From Gammaproteobacteria bacterium (GTDB lineage Bacteria; Pseudomonadota; Gammaproteobacteria; Berkiellales; Berkiellaceae): a stretch of DNA of 6,027 nt. This document shows, one piece after another, positions 1 through 6,027 of the stretch. The notes below the pieces were generated by a model. The model worked only from the letters and a program-made list of their open reading frames with translations. It searched no databases and had not been told where the DNA came from. Location of the stretch: the NCBI GenBank assembly GCA_016874315.1, contig VGTX01000071.1, positions 1 to 6,027 on the forward strand. The letters are read 5' to 3'. How positions within the stretch are numbered: the first letter of the stretch is position 1; every line of letters starts with the position of its first letter. A program made the position numbers and the translations under genes.

Positions 1-613
1 GTTCAAGCCCATCCATTCGGCTAAAAAGAGACTCTAGAACATCCCATGCAAAGGTTGTCTTTGCAGAATACACACTTTTAAGGTGAGGGATATACCGAGC
101 AAAGTCCTCTAATATCGCTTTAATAGATTTTGGTGGGGTATACTCGCTGAGCTCGCCTTTCTCAACTGCTTTTTTACGCTCCGTATCTCGAGCGAGCTCT
201 GCAAGCTCGAGCTCTTTGCGCACGTCAGGATATTTATCTAAATTTAAGAATTCACTCACAAACTCTTCTAATTTCTCCATCAATCCTGGTTTTTTCGTGG
301 CAGGGAAGTGCGTTTGAAGATATCGCTTCGTTCGTTCACGAGGGCCGGCATAGGCCGCATTATGCACACCGATTAGTACCGCATTCTGATGACCTCTTTG
401 AGCAGCTTCTTGCTCCATTCGAATTAGAGTCTTTTGTAAAAGCTCTTGAGCAGACTTAAGGAGAGGATATTCCTTCAGCATAGCTATTAAGAAGGGATTT
501 TTTAAGGATTTACTTATGCATTGAACTTCATGCTCTGTTAAGAGGCGCTTTTCCAGAACAATTGTATTTAATGAAGTCGATAACTCTGCATAAGACATAT
601 GATAATTAAACAT
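1..613 (-). CDS. Ankyrin-family paralog, N-terminal part only (runs off left edge)
   Basis: This open frame starts at an ATG (complement of 611-613) and continues without a stop to the left edge, giving 204 residues. It begins MFNYHMSYAEL, the same 11 residues as the middle gene, and hand alignment gives about 74% identity over this stretch, with a 2-residue gap near residue 82. Shared motifs include LEKRLLTEHEV, HFPATKK, GLMEKLE, EFLNLDKYPDVR and WDVLESLF. The region looks helical and highly charged, with no signal peptide or membrane segment; I do not recognise the domain. The ankyrin block expected from the paralogs would lie beyond the window. A second ATG at codon 6 is possible, but the first is conserved and has a weak purine stretch (AAAAGAG) 7 bases upstream. 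The gene is intact as far as seen, with no frameshift. Function is unknown; an intracellular or secreted ankyrin protein is inferred from the paralogs. Confidence 0.9.
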   Translation of the reverse strand, partial: MFNYHMSYAELSTSLNTIVLEKRLLTEHEVQCISKSLKNPFLIAMLKEYPLLKSAQELLQKTLIRMEQEAAQRGHQNAVLIGVHNAAYAGPRERTKRYLQTHFPATKKPGLMEKLEEFVSEFLNLDKYPDVRKELELAELARDTERKKAVEKGELSEYTPPKSIKAILEDFARYIPHLKSVYSAKTTFAWDVLESLFSRMDGLE

Positions 614-636
614 TCAATAACTCTTTTAGTTTAGGA

Positions 637-658
637 ATATCTCAGTTATATGATATAT
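637..658 (-). promoter_or_regulatory. Imperfect AT-rich palindrome upstream of the left gene
   Basis: On the plus strand ATATCTCA and TGATATAT are inverted copies with one mismatch in eight, separated by GTTATA. Read on the gene strand, the centre gives TATAAC, which matches five of six bases of a -10 box, but no good -35 box sits about 17 bases upstream. The element ends 23 bases before the start codon. It could be an operator, a promoter core or chance in AT-rich DNA. Confidence 0.25.
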
Positions 659-690
659 AGGACATATATTCGGATTATTAACGAGAGGCA

Positions 691-766
691 TTGCCATACA
701 TTCTGTATATCACCGTCTTTGGTGTGTATACCGATTCTGCTGAGTTGCACTTAAATTTCTGGAGTG
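691..766 (-). repeat. 76-base near-identical block spanning the stop codon, copy 1
   Basis: This block matches 3803-3878 with one mismatch in 76 bases (position 714 C against 3826 G). It covers the last 18 codons and stop of the middle gene plus 19 bases of non-coding DNA. The coding sequence just upstream (higher coordinates) is visibly more diverged, so the block stands out. It encodes the shared tail NLSATQQNRYTHQR; the single mismatch changes the final residue (Arg here, Pro in the right gene). Confidence 0.9.
696..708 (-). repeat. 13-base inverted repeat directly after the middle gene's stop
   Basis: ATACA and TGTAT form a perfect 5-base stem around a 3-base loop, one base beyond the TGA stop. 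The same element follows the right gene at 3808-3820. The stem is short and AT-rich and no U-run follows, so it does not look like an intrinsic terminator. It may be only part of the longer conserved block across the stop codon. Confidence 0.4.
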
Positions 767-3721
767 CAGTATGGGCTGATTAAAATTGAGAATTTCGCCC
801 TCTTCAGGAATGAATGGATTATTAGATTCGATATGAGCACGTCCACCACTTAAAGCAAAGACCGCTGCATCACAATGATACTTCTGAGCCCATTTGATTG
901 CATCCGGTTTTTGAGATAGTAGAATTTTTGCAATATCATTCTGAAAAAGAAGCGGCACCATATTGTGATATTGGGGATTTTCTACAGCGAGATTGATGCT
1001 TTGAATTAAGTAGTGTGGAGTCATTTCATAGCGCATAATTTCTGTAACAACAGCTGAATGCTTATTAATAATTGCTATATATAACGCTGTATTACCATCT
1101 TTGTTACAGAAATTGATATTAGCTCCAGTTTCAAGAAGTGTGCGACAAGTAACATGATCGCCATTTTCAGCAGTAACTATTAAAGCTAAATCTTTACTCA
1201 TTTCTTTAGGAGCTTTCTTTAGGAGGGGTATTCGGTTACGAACAAAGTTCATAGATTGCTTCAACTCGGATGAAATAATTATATTTGCAGCTTGAGTTTG
1301 ACCACATTTTTTTGCCCATGACCAGGCGGTATTTGCATGATCATCCTTGAGAAAAAGATGTGCGCCAGCCTTAATTAGAATCTTCACCAAACCTGAATCA
1401 ATGATTTCAGGAGGGGAATGTTTTACCAGCTGCATTAATGCTGTTTTGCCTGTATTATCTTGTAAATTGACATTAGCCCCTGCAGCAATAAGCATCCTTA
1501 GTGAGCTCATACAAGTTCTATTCGCAGCTAATATAAGAGCTGTTTTTCCCTCATTATCTTGCAGGTCTACATTGGCACCTGCAGTAATGAGAGTCCTTAC
1601 AATTTCGATATGACCATTTTGCACTGCCATCATTAATGCAGAGAATCCAGAAATATCTTGTAAATTTAGATCAGATCCTGCTGCAATACATTTTCTCACA
1701 AGCTCAATATGTCCAATACATGCAACCATCATTAAAATTGTATCGTGATGATGATTTTTCAGATTCATATAAACTCCTTCAGCAAGAAAAATGTTCACAA
1801 ATTCGACATTTTGATGAGCAAAAGCAACCATTACAGCTGTTTCTCCTTCCCAATCTTGTTGATTCGGAGAGGCGCCAGCGTGGAGTAAATATTTTAATAT
1901 TTGAGTATTATTCTCTTTGATAGCAAATATTAAAGCAGATTTCCGCATGCTATTCATTTGATTCGGATTGGCTCCTGCCGCAATCAATATCTTAACACAA
2001 TCCAAGTGATTACGTATGACAGACCATATTAAAAGAGAGGTGCAATAATCATCCCTCCAATCTGGATCGACCCCCGCTCTAATCAGAAAATTTAAAGAAG
2101 ATGCATACCCTTGCTTCGCACAAAGTATCGCAAGCTGTCCTTTTTGAGATTGAGTTAAAGCCATTGAGTTTTCTAATAGATATTCACATAAGACAGTTTG
2201 TGTACATGGCAAATCGTGAAGATTTCCTTGTATCAGCATTCCTTCAAGAGTGCCATGCATAAAATCTAACTGACAAACTGGCTGAATATTGAGTTGATTT
2301 TGAACATATGAATCATATGCTGCAATCATCGATTCTTTTGATGGAATATCCTCTGTAACGCTTGGCTCTAGACCTGCTTCAAGAGAGTCTCTCATTGTCG
2401 CTGTAGAGGCATTTCGGTCATGCCATGCAAGTACCGCGTCGAGGTGTGCTCGGTCGATAAAAGGACCCTCTGCAACCATCGTGCTCAGAATTTCTTCTTC
2501 AGTCTTTATAATTTCGGGTGCAAGCAACTCTATCTCAGTATGCTCTTGTTGTTCAAGAGCCTTTTCTTCATTTAAGAAGATGATGACTGCATTGTTATCA
2601 TCTTTTAGTGGTTCCAGAAGATTTTTCTTGAGCTGATTTATTTTGGTATCAAAATTTCGACATTTGATTGCTCTGCTTTTTGCTGGTTCTTTTTCTATCG
2701 ATTTTAAATATTTTTTAAATAAATCTTCAACATTGCTAGAATCTTTCAGTTTATAGATTTGTTTTGTTTGTGGCTCGAAGCGATAGCCTGCAGCCTGAGC
2801 ATAGAGCTGATATAAGAGCGAAGTATAGATATAACGCGCTATCCCGCCATTTTCGATATCTTGAGAATCTATCTTTGCAAATGGGCTCATTAAAGCTTGG
2901 ATAGTTTCTTTACGAGACTTAAAATTTGACTGAATATCAAAGACAATCAATTGATGATGGTCTAAGAGTCGCTCTTCTAGCCCTTTTTGACAAGTAAAAT
3001 CTGTATTCCTAACATATTTTTTCTGTAACAAGTCATATGCCGCTCTCGCATCATCAAGAGCAAGGATTAACGTATTACGAGCGGTGTCTTTATCGACTGG
3101 ACTTTCAAGATTGTCCATACGTTTAAAAAGAGACTCTAGAACATCCCATACAAAGGTGGTGTTTGCAGTATATTGATTTTTAAGATGAGAGATATAGTAA
3201 CCAAAGTCTTCTTTTATCTCTTCAATGGATTTAGGTGGGATATACTCACTGAGCCTGCCTTCCTCAACTGCTCTTTTACGCTCTGTGTCTCGAGAGCGCT
3301 CTGCAAGCTCGAGCTCTTGGCGTACGTCAGGATATTTATCTAAATTTAAGAATTCATTCATGAAGCCTTCTAATTTCTCCATCAAGCCCGTTTTTTTCGT
3401 GGCAGGAAAGTGTTGTTGAAGATACTGTGCTGTACGTGAACGAGGATCGGCAAATGCAACAGCATGCACATAAGTTGGTACCGGCACCGTATTTTGATGG
3501 GCTCTTTGCGCAGCCTCTTGCTCCATTTGTGTCAGAGTGTTTTGTAAAAGAATTTGAGCAGAATGAAGAAGTGGGTATTGCTGAAGCATGGCTTTTAGGA
3601 AGGGATTTTCTAAGGATTTACTTATGCATTTGACTTCATGCTCTGTTAAGAGGCGCTTCTCTAAAGCAACGGCATTTAATGCAGTGGATAATTCGGCATA
3701 AGACATATGGTAATTAAACAT
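710..3721 (-). CDS. Large ankyrin-repeat protein, complete (1003 residues)
   Basis: This is the only complete gene in the window. Residues 1-206 form a charged, helical N-terminal domain shared with the left gene. Residues 207-400 hold a conserved module (about 276-328, with SPFAK, DSQDIE, YQLYAQAAGYR, PQTKQIYK) and then a variable linker. Residues 407-454 form a second conserved module (TEEEIL, MVAEGPFIDRAHL, LAWHD, AGLEPS). Ankyrin repeats run from about 527 to 823: eight recognisable repeats plus a weak ninth, the eighth enlarged to 38 residues. A second pair lies at about 843-904. The last 100 residues end in a basic/polar tail, NLSATQQNRYTHQRR. Ankyrin repeats bind other proteins; no catalytic motif, signal peptide or membrane segment is seen. 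The ATG start is shared with the left gene and has a weak TAGG ribosome site 8 bases upstream. The product is probably cytosolic or exported by a system not needing an N-terminal signal. A host-directed effector is plausible but unproven. Confidence 0.96.
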   Translation of the reverse strand: MFNYHMSYAELSTALNAVALEKRLLTEHEVKCISKSLENPFLKAMLQQYPLLHSAQILLQNTLTQMEQEAAQRAHQNTVPVPTYVHAVAFADPRSRTAQYLQQHFPATKKTGLMEKLEGFMNEFLNLDKYPDVRQELELAERSRDTERKRAVEEGRLSEYIPPKSIEEIKEDFGYYISHLKNQYTANTTFVWDVLESLFKRMDNLESPVDKDTARNTLILALDDARAAYDLLQKKYVRNTDFTCQKGLEERLLDHHQLIVFDIQSNFKSRKETIQALMSPFAKIDSQDIENGGIARYIYTSLLYQLYAQAAGYRFEPQTKQIYKLKDSSNVEDLFKKYLKSIEKEPAKSRAIKCRNFDTKINQLKKNLLEPLKDDNNAVIIFLNEEKALEQQEHTEIELLAPEIIKTEEEILSTMVAEGPFIDRAHLDAVLAWHDRNASTATMRDSLEAGLEPSVTEDIPSKESMIAAYDSYVQNQLNIQPVCQLDFMHGTLEGMLIQGNLHDLPCTQTVLCEYLLENSMALTQSQKGQLAILCAKQGYASSLNFLIRAGVDPDWRDDYCTSLLIWSVIRNHLDCVKILIAAGANPNQMNSMRKSALIFAIKENNTQILKYLLHAGASPNQQDWEGETAVMVAFAHQNVEFVNIFLAEGVYMNLKNHHHDTILMMVACIGHIELVRKCIAAGSDLNLQDISGFSALMMAVQNGHIEIVRTLITAGANVDLQDNEGKTALILAANRTCMSSLRMLIAAGANVNLQDNTGKTALMQLVKHSPPEIIDSGLVKILIKAGAHLFLKDDHANTAWSWAKKCGQTQAANIIISSELKQSMNFVRNRIPLLKKAPKEMSKDLALIVTAENGDHVTCRTLLETGANINFCNKDGNTALYIAIINKHSAVVTEIMRYEMTPHYLIQSINLAVENPQYHNMVPLLFQNDIAKILLSQKPDAIKWAQKYHCDAAVFALSGGRAHIESNNPFIPEEGEILNFNQPILHSRNLSATQQNRYTHQRR
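1010..1195 (-). repeat. Distal ankyrin pair of the middle gene
   Basis: Residues about 843-904 hold two further repeats, with DLALIVTAENGDHVTCRTLLETGANINFC followed by a unit starting KDGNTALYIAI. They are separated from the main block by about 20 non-repeat residues (824-842). The right gene has the same arrangement, so the split is a family trait and not a local accident. The second unit lacks the usual AGA turn (it ends RYEMTPHY) and probably caps the solenoid. Confidence 0.75.
1253..2143 (-). repeat. Main ankyrin-repeat block of the middle gene
   Basis: Residues about 527-823 are a run of mostly 33-residue units starting near residues 527, 558, 591, 624, 657, 690, 723, 756 and 794. The clearest are the sixth and seventh, with SALMMAVQNGHIEIVRTLI, TAGANVDLQD and IAAGANVNLQD. 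The eighth carries about five extra residues around HSPPEIIDS, and the ninth is degenerate. The first lacks the usual TALH-type opening. At DNA level the units are diverged, so this is an old protein repeat and not a young DNA satellite. Confidence 0.9.
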
Positions 3722-3775
3722 ATAAAAAACCTACATTAAACAGGCACGGTCCAATGATCGGACCGTATAAAAAAC
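3721..3775. repeat. Direct repeat TATAAAAAAC flanking the spacer palindrome
   Basis: TATAAAAAAC occurs at 3721-3730 (including the last base of the complemented start codon) and again at 3766-3775, bracketing 35 bases that hold the palindrome. This could be the scar of a small insertion, a regulatory repeat, or chance in AT-rich DNA. Confidence 0.3.
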
Positions 3776-3821
3776 ATATATACACTTTATTCATCAAAGA
3801 GATTGCCATACATTCTGTATA
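3722..3821. other. Intergenic spacer between right and middle genes
   Basis: This 100-base AT-rich spacer contains the tail of the conserved block after the right gene's stop, a perfect 7-base-stem palindrome, and two copies of TATAAAAAAC. It is unlike the 614-709 spacer apart from the stop-proximal part. No strong promoter pair is seen: TTGATG occurs on the gene strand but no good -10 lies at the right distance. No U-run directly follows the palindrome on the gene strand. Confidence 0.7.
3746..3766 (-). promoter_or_regulatory. Perfect palindrome (possible operator or 5' leader hairpin) before the middle gene
   Basis: ACGGTCC and GGACCGT form a perfect 7-base stem around a 7-base loop, ending 24 bases upstream of the start codon. 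It is the most GC-rich stretch of an otherwise AT-rich spacer. On the gene strand it is followed by GCCTGTTTAATGTAGG, and the T-run comes only 16 bases later, so it is a poor intrinsic terminator for the right gene. A protein-binding operator or a leader hairpin are alternatives; the sequence does not decide between them. Confidence 0.45.
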
Positions 3822-3878
3822 TCACGGTCTTTGGTGTGTATACCGATTCTGCTGAGTTGCACTTAAATTTCTGGAGTG
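3803..3878 (-). repeat. 76-base near-identical block spanning the stop codon, copy 2
   Basis: This is the partner of 691-766, with one mismatch. It covers the last 18 codons and stop of the right gene and 19 bases beyond, including an ATACA/TGTAT inverted repeat at 3808-3820. Identity extends over synonymous positions and non-coding bases, which points to recent exchange between copies or to constraint on the nucleic acid itself. Confidence 0.9.
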
Positions 3879-6027
3879 TAATAAGGGCTGCTTGAAATTA
3901 ACAAGTTTGCTTTCTTCAGAAATGAATGGATTATTAAGATCGATACAAATATTGCCACTACTCAATGCAACAATTGCTGCATCACACTGATGCTTCTGGG
4001 CCCATGCAACCGCATCTGGCTGTTGACGTAGCATAATCTCAATAATTTTTGGAGTAAAAAGAAGAGAGACGGTATGGTGATACTTTGGATTTTCTACCGC
4101 AAAGCGAATACTTTGAATCAAATGATATGGATTCATTTCATAGCACATGAGTTCTTTAATAAGATCGACATGCTCATTCGCGATAGCAACATCAAGAGCC
4201 GTATGTCCATTTTTATCGCAACGATTAATATTAGTACCATTCTGCAGCAATCTCCAGCAGGTAAATCGATCGCCCTCTTTTGCTGCTCGAATTAAATCAG
4301 GCTCATTTTGCGAAATTTGCAACTGAATTTTTGATTCCAATATTCCGTTTATAAAATTATCGAAATATCTGCCGGCCAATCCTTTAGAAAGGGTCCAGAT
4401 TTTCGATATTTCCAAGTTTTTCAATGCATTCATCATGGGTGTGTTTTGATCTCGATCTTTTAAATCAAGATTGGCACCCGCATCAATTAATAATTTTATA
4501 CACTCAACACCCCCATGCAGCGATGCGAGCATGAGGGCTGTATTTCCCTTACAATCTTGCACATCTAAATTTGCACCAGATTGAATCAGTAATTTTACAG
4601 ACTGAACGTGGTTGTTTCTAGCAGCCCACATTAACGCTGTGCATTGACTCGCGCCGCAGATATCTATATTTGCACCAGCATCAATCAGAACTTTCATAGA
4701 CTCCAAGGCTCGATAACGAACGGTTCTTATTAAAGCTGTATCTCCATATTGATCTGCTAAATCAAGTTTTGCGCCAGCTTCAATCAGGAATTTTAGAGAT
4801 TCAATTTTTCCACCTACTGCCGCTTCCATTAAAGCAGTAGGTCTATGCCAAGATTGAAAATCAAGCTTGGCACCCGCCTCTATCAGGACTTTTATACAAG
4901 CTTTATGATTTTCTTTTATTGCCATGGATAAGAGAGTATTTCTTTCGTATGGATGTTCGTAGTTTGGATTAACCCCCTGCGCAAGAAGGATTTTTAAAGC
5001 TTTGTAATATCCATTCTTGATACAAAACACTGCAAGCTGTTTTTTTTGGAGAGTCTTACGGATTTGATTTTTTGATAAATATTCGCACAACACTGTTTGA
5101 AAACATGGTAGATCGCGCATCTCCCTCCAAGAGATGATTGTATCGAGATCATTGTGCATGAAATAGAATTGCAAATATCTATTGCGATTCAATTGATTCT
5201 GCACATAAAGATTATATCTCATAACCATTGATTCTTTAAATGGACTTACTTCTTTGAAACTAGGCTCTAATCCTGCTAGAAGAGAATTACGCATGGTTTC
5301 TGTTGAGGCATTTGGATCGTGCCATGCAAGTACAGTCTCTAGATGAGCTCGATCTATAAAAGGCCCTTCTGCAACCATTGTGGCTAGGATTTCTTCCTCT
5401 GTCCTTAAACTCTCTGGTGCAATTAATTCATCTTGTGTATGTTCTCTTTGTTCAAGGAGGCCCTTCTCATTGAAAAAAATAATGAGTGAGTTATGATCAT
5501 CCTCTCCAACAGTAAGGCTGTTATTTTCCATGCTCGCTATTGCAGCATTGAAAATTTTCTCTTGCCTCTCTCTGAGTCTTACATTTGAGAATTGGTTTAA
5601 ATACTGTTGCTTTATATTCTCAATATTGACACTGTCTTTAAATTTGTAAATTTGTTTTGTTTGTGGCCCTAGCCGATAGCCTGCAGCCTGAGCATAGAGT
5701 TGATATAAGAGGGGAGTATAGATATGACGCGTTATCCCACCATGTTCGATATCTTGAGAATCCATCTTTGCAAATGGGCTTATTAGCGATTTGACTGTGT
5801 CTTTGATTGAGCTCAAGCTGCTTTGTGCATGAGGCACAATCAGTTGATGATGGTCTAAGAGTCTTTCCTCCAGGCCGTGCAAACATGAAAAATCTATCCC
5901 CAAAAAATATTTATACTCATTAAGATCGTACGCAGCGCGTGCATCATCAAGGGCTAGTATGAGAGCATTACGAGCCTCATCTTTTTCAGCAGAGGTCTGA
6001 AGACTCTCTATTCGATTAAACAGGGCA
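3822..6027 (-). CDS. Ankyrin-repeat paralog, C-terminal 734 residues (5' end off right edge)
   Basis: The frame is open to the right edge. A start could be placed at a TTG at 5901-5903, but 41 in-frame codons upstream of it (beginning ALFNRIESL, with LILALDDARAAYDL) align with residues 197-237 of the middle protein. The true start therefore lies outside, about 196 codons further. Both conserved middle modules are present (SPFAK to KDS at about 5789-5631; TEEEIL to AGLEPS at about 5402-5259). The main ankyrin block has about six clear repeats and a degenerate seventh. It is followed by a non-repeat insert, a distal pair, and the shared tail NLSATQQNRYTHQRP. Aligned to the middle gene it is about 73 residues shorter, close to two ankyrin units. 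No catalytic motif, signal or membrane segment is visible. It is the first gene of the visible array in transcription order. Function is unknown beyond protein binding. Confidence 0.93.
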   Translation of the reverse strand, partial: ALFNRIESLQTSAEKDEARNALILALDDARAAYDLNEYKYFLGIDFSCLHGLEERLLDHHQLIVPHAQSSLSSIKDTVKSLISPFAKMDSQDIEHGGITRHIYTPLLYQLYAQAAGYRLGPQTKQIYKFKDSVNIENIKQQYLNQFSNVRLRERQEKIFNAAIASMENNSLTVGEDDHNSLIIFFNEKGLLEQREHTQDELIAPESLRTEEEILATMVAEGPFIDRAHLETVLAWHDPNASTETMRNSLLAGLEPSFKEVSPFKESMVMRYNLYVQNQLNRNRYLQFYFMHNDLDTIISWREMRDLPCFQTVLCEYLSKNQIRKTLQKKQLAVFCIKNGYYKALKILLAQGVNPNYEHPYERNTLLSMAIKENHKACIKVLIEAGAKLDFQSWHRPTALMEAAVGGKIESLKFLIEAGAKLDLADQYGDTALIRTVRYRALESMKVLIDAGANIDICGASQCTALMWAARNNHVQSVKLLIQSGANLDVQDCKGNTALMLASLHGGVECIKLLIDAGANLDLKDRDQNTPMMNALKNLEISKIWTLSKGLAGRYFDNFINGILESKIQLQISQNEPDLIRAAKEGDRFTCWRLLQNGTNINRCDKNGHTALDVAIANEHVDLIKELMCYEMNPYHLIQSIRFAVENPKYHHTVSLLFTPKIIEIMLRQQPDAVAWAQKHQCDAAIVALSSGNICIDLNNPFISEESKLVNFKQPLLHSRNLSATQQNRYTHQRP
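4122..4310 (-). repeat. Distal ankyrin pair of the right gene
   Basis: Two units (DLIRAAKEGDRFTCWRLLQNG and then KNGHTALDVAIANEHVDLI) match the distal pair of the middle gene in position and spacing to the C-terminus. They follow a non-repeat stretch of roughly 40 residues (including LSKGLAGRYFDNFING) that differs from the shorter insert in the middle gene. Confidence 0.75.
4455..5045 (-). repeat. Main ankyrin-repeat block of the right gene
   Basis: About six 33-residue units are visible, with signature ends IEAGAKLDFQS, IEAGAKLDLAD, IDAGANIDICG, IQSGANLDVQD and IDAGANLDLKD. The first unit, like that of the middle gene, lacks the standard opening and reads KKQLAVFCIKNGYYKALKILLAQG. A degenerate seventh (RDQNTPMMNALKNLEI) follows. 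This is about two units fewer than in the middle gene, and the repeats are not one-to-one copies of its units. Confidence 0.9.

Larger units (their letters stand above)
614..709. other. Intergenic spacer between middle and left genes
   Basis: This 96-base AT-rich spacer separates the stop of the middle gene from the start of the left gene. Its right-hand end (from about 688) is shared with the matching spacer downstream of the right gene. The rest is unlike the other spacer, although the coding sequences on the start-codon side are nearly identical. It holds an ATACA/TGTAT inverted repeat and an imperfect AT-rich palindrome, listed separately. No hairpin followed by a U-run is visible, so no intrinsic terminator is called, and I see no strong -35/-10 pair. 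Confidence 0.7.

Noticed and set aside
614..709. Sigma-70 promoter for the left gene
   Set aside because: TATAAC resembles a -10 box, but the sequence about 17 bases upstream (CCGAAT) does not resemble a -35 box.
710..820. Dot/Icm E-block signal in the C-terminus
   Set aside because: An acidic patch (PEEGE) lies about 28-32 residues from the end in the middle gene but is weaker (SEES) in the right gene, and the final residues are basic, so no convincing EExxE-type signal can be called.
1347..1920. Plus-strand open frames at 1347-1613 and 1636-1920
   Set aside because: They lie antisense to well-formed ankyrin repeats and their products show no domain; they are shadows of the repeat-coding strand.
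3225..3633. Plus-strand open frames at 3225-3419 and 3427-3633
   Set aside because: They are antisense to the conserved N-terminal domain of the middle gene, with low-complexity or unstructured products and no family resemblance.
3746..3766. Rho-independent terminator for the right gene
   Set aside because: The stem is good, but on the gene strand it is not followed by a U-run; the nearest T-run comes 16 bases later, just before the next start codon.
4074..4295. Plus-strand open frame of 73 codons
   Set aside because: It is antisense to the distal ankyrin pair of the right gene, with no independent support.
5638..5886. Minus-strand open frame of 82 codons in another frame
   Set aside because: It overlaps the conserved module of the right gene out of frame, and the in-frame reading is strongly supported by the paralog.

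Overview
The window is occupied by a tandem array of three paralogous ankyrin-repeat protein genes, all on the minus strand. One is complete (710-3721, 1003 residues). One runs off the left edge and shows only its N-terminal 204 residues (1-613). One runs off the right edge and shows its C-terminal 734 residues (3822-6027). In transcription order they are the right, middle and left genes. They are separated by AT-rich spacers of about 100 bases. No RNA gene, insertion sequence, CRISPR array or metabolic gene was found.

The base composition looks like roughly 40% G+C by eye. The cytosolic-looking proteins have no signal peptide or membrane segment. Their ankyrin repeats follow the pattern TALMxAxxxGHxExVKxLIxAGANxDLQD. 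Large multi-copy ankyrin proteins of this kind are best known from host-associated bacteria such as Legionellales (Legionella, Coxiella, Rickettsiella, Berkiella), Rickettsiales and amoeba symbionts. An intracellular or host-associated bacterium is therefore a reasonable guess. The species cannot be named from this sequence, and a host-directed effector role is inference.

The proteins share one architecture. An N-terminal helical, charged domain of about 200 residues starts MFNYHMSYAEL and is about 74% identical by hand count between the left and middle genes. Two strongly conserved middle modules follow, separated by a variable linker and resembling no family I recognise. Next comes a main ankyrin block that differs in repeat number between copies, a short non-repeat insert, a separate distal pair of ankyrin-like repeats, and a C-terminal region ending in a nearly invariant basic/polar tail (NLSATQQNRYTHQR). 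The ends and the middle modules are conserved while the binding-type block varies. This would suit a shared delivery or effector frame with changeable target recognition, but that is not shown.

The spacers contain small palindromes about 23-24 bases upstream of the two visible start codons. A 13-base inverted repeat lies directly after both visible stop codons. No classical hairpin-plus-U-run terminator is visible, so co-transcription of the array is possible.
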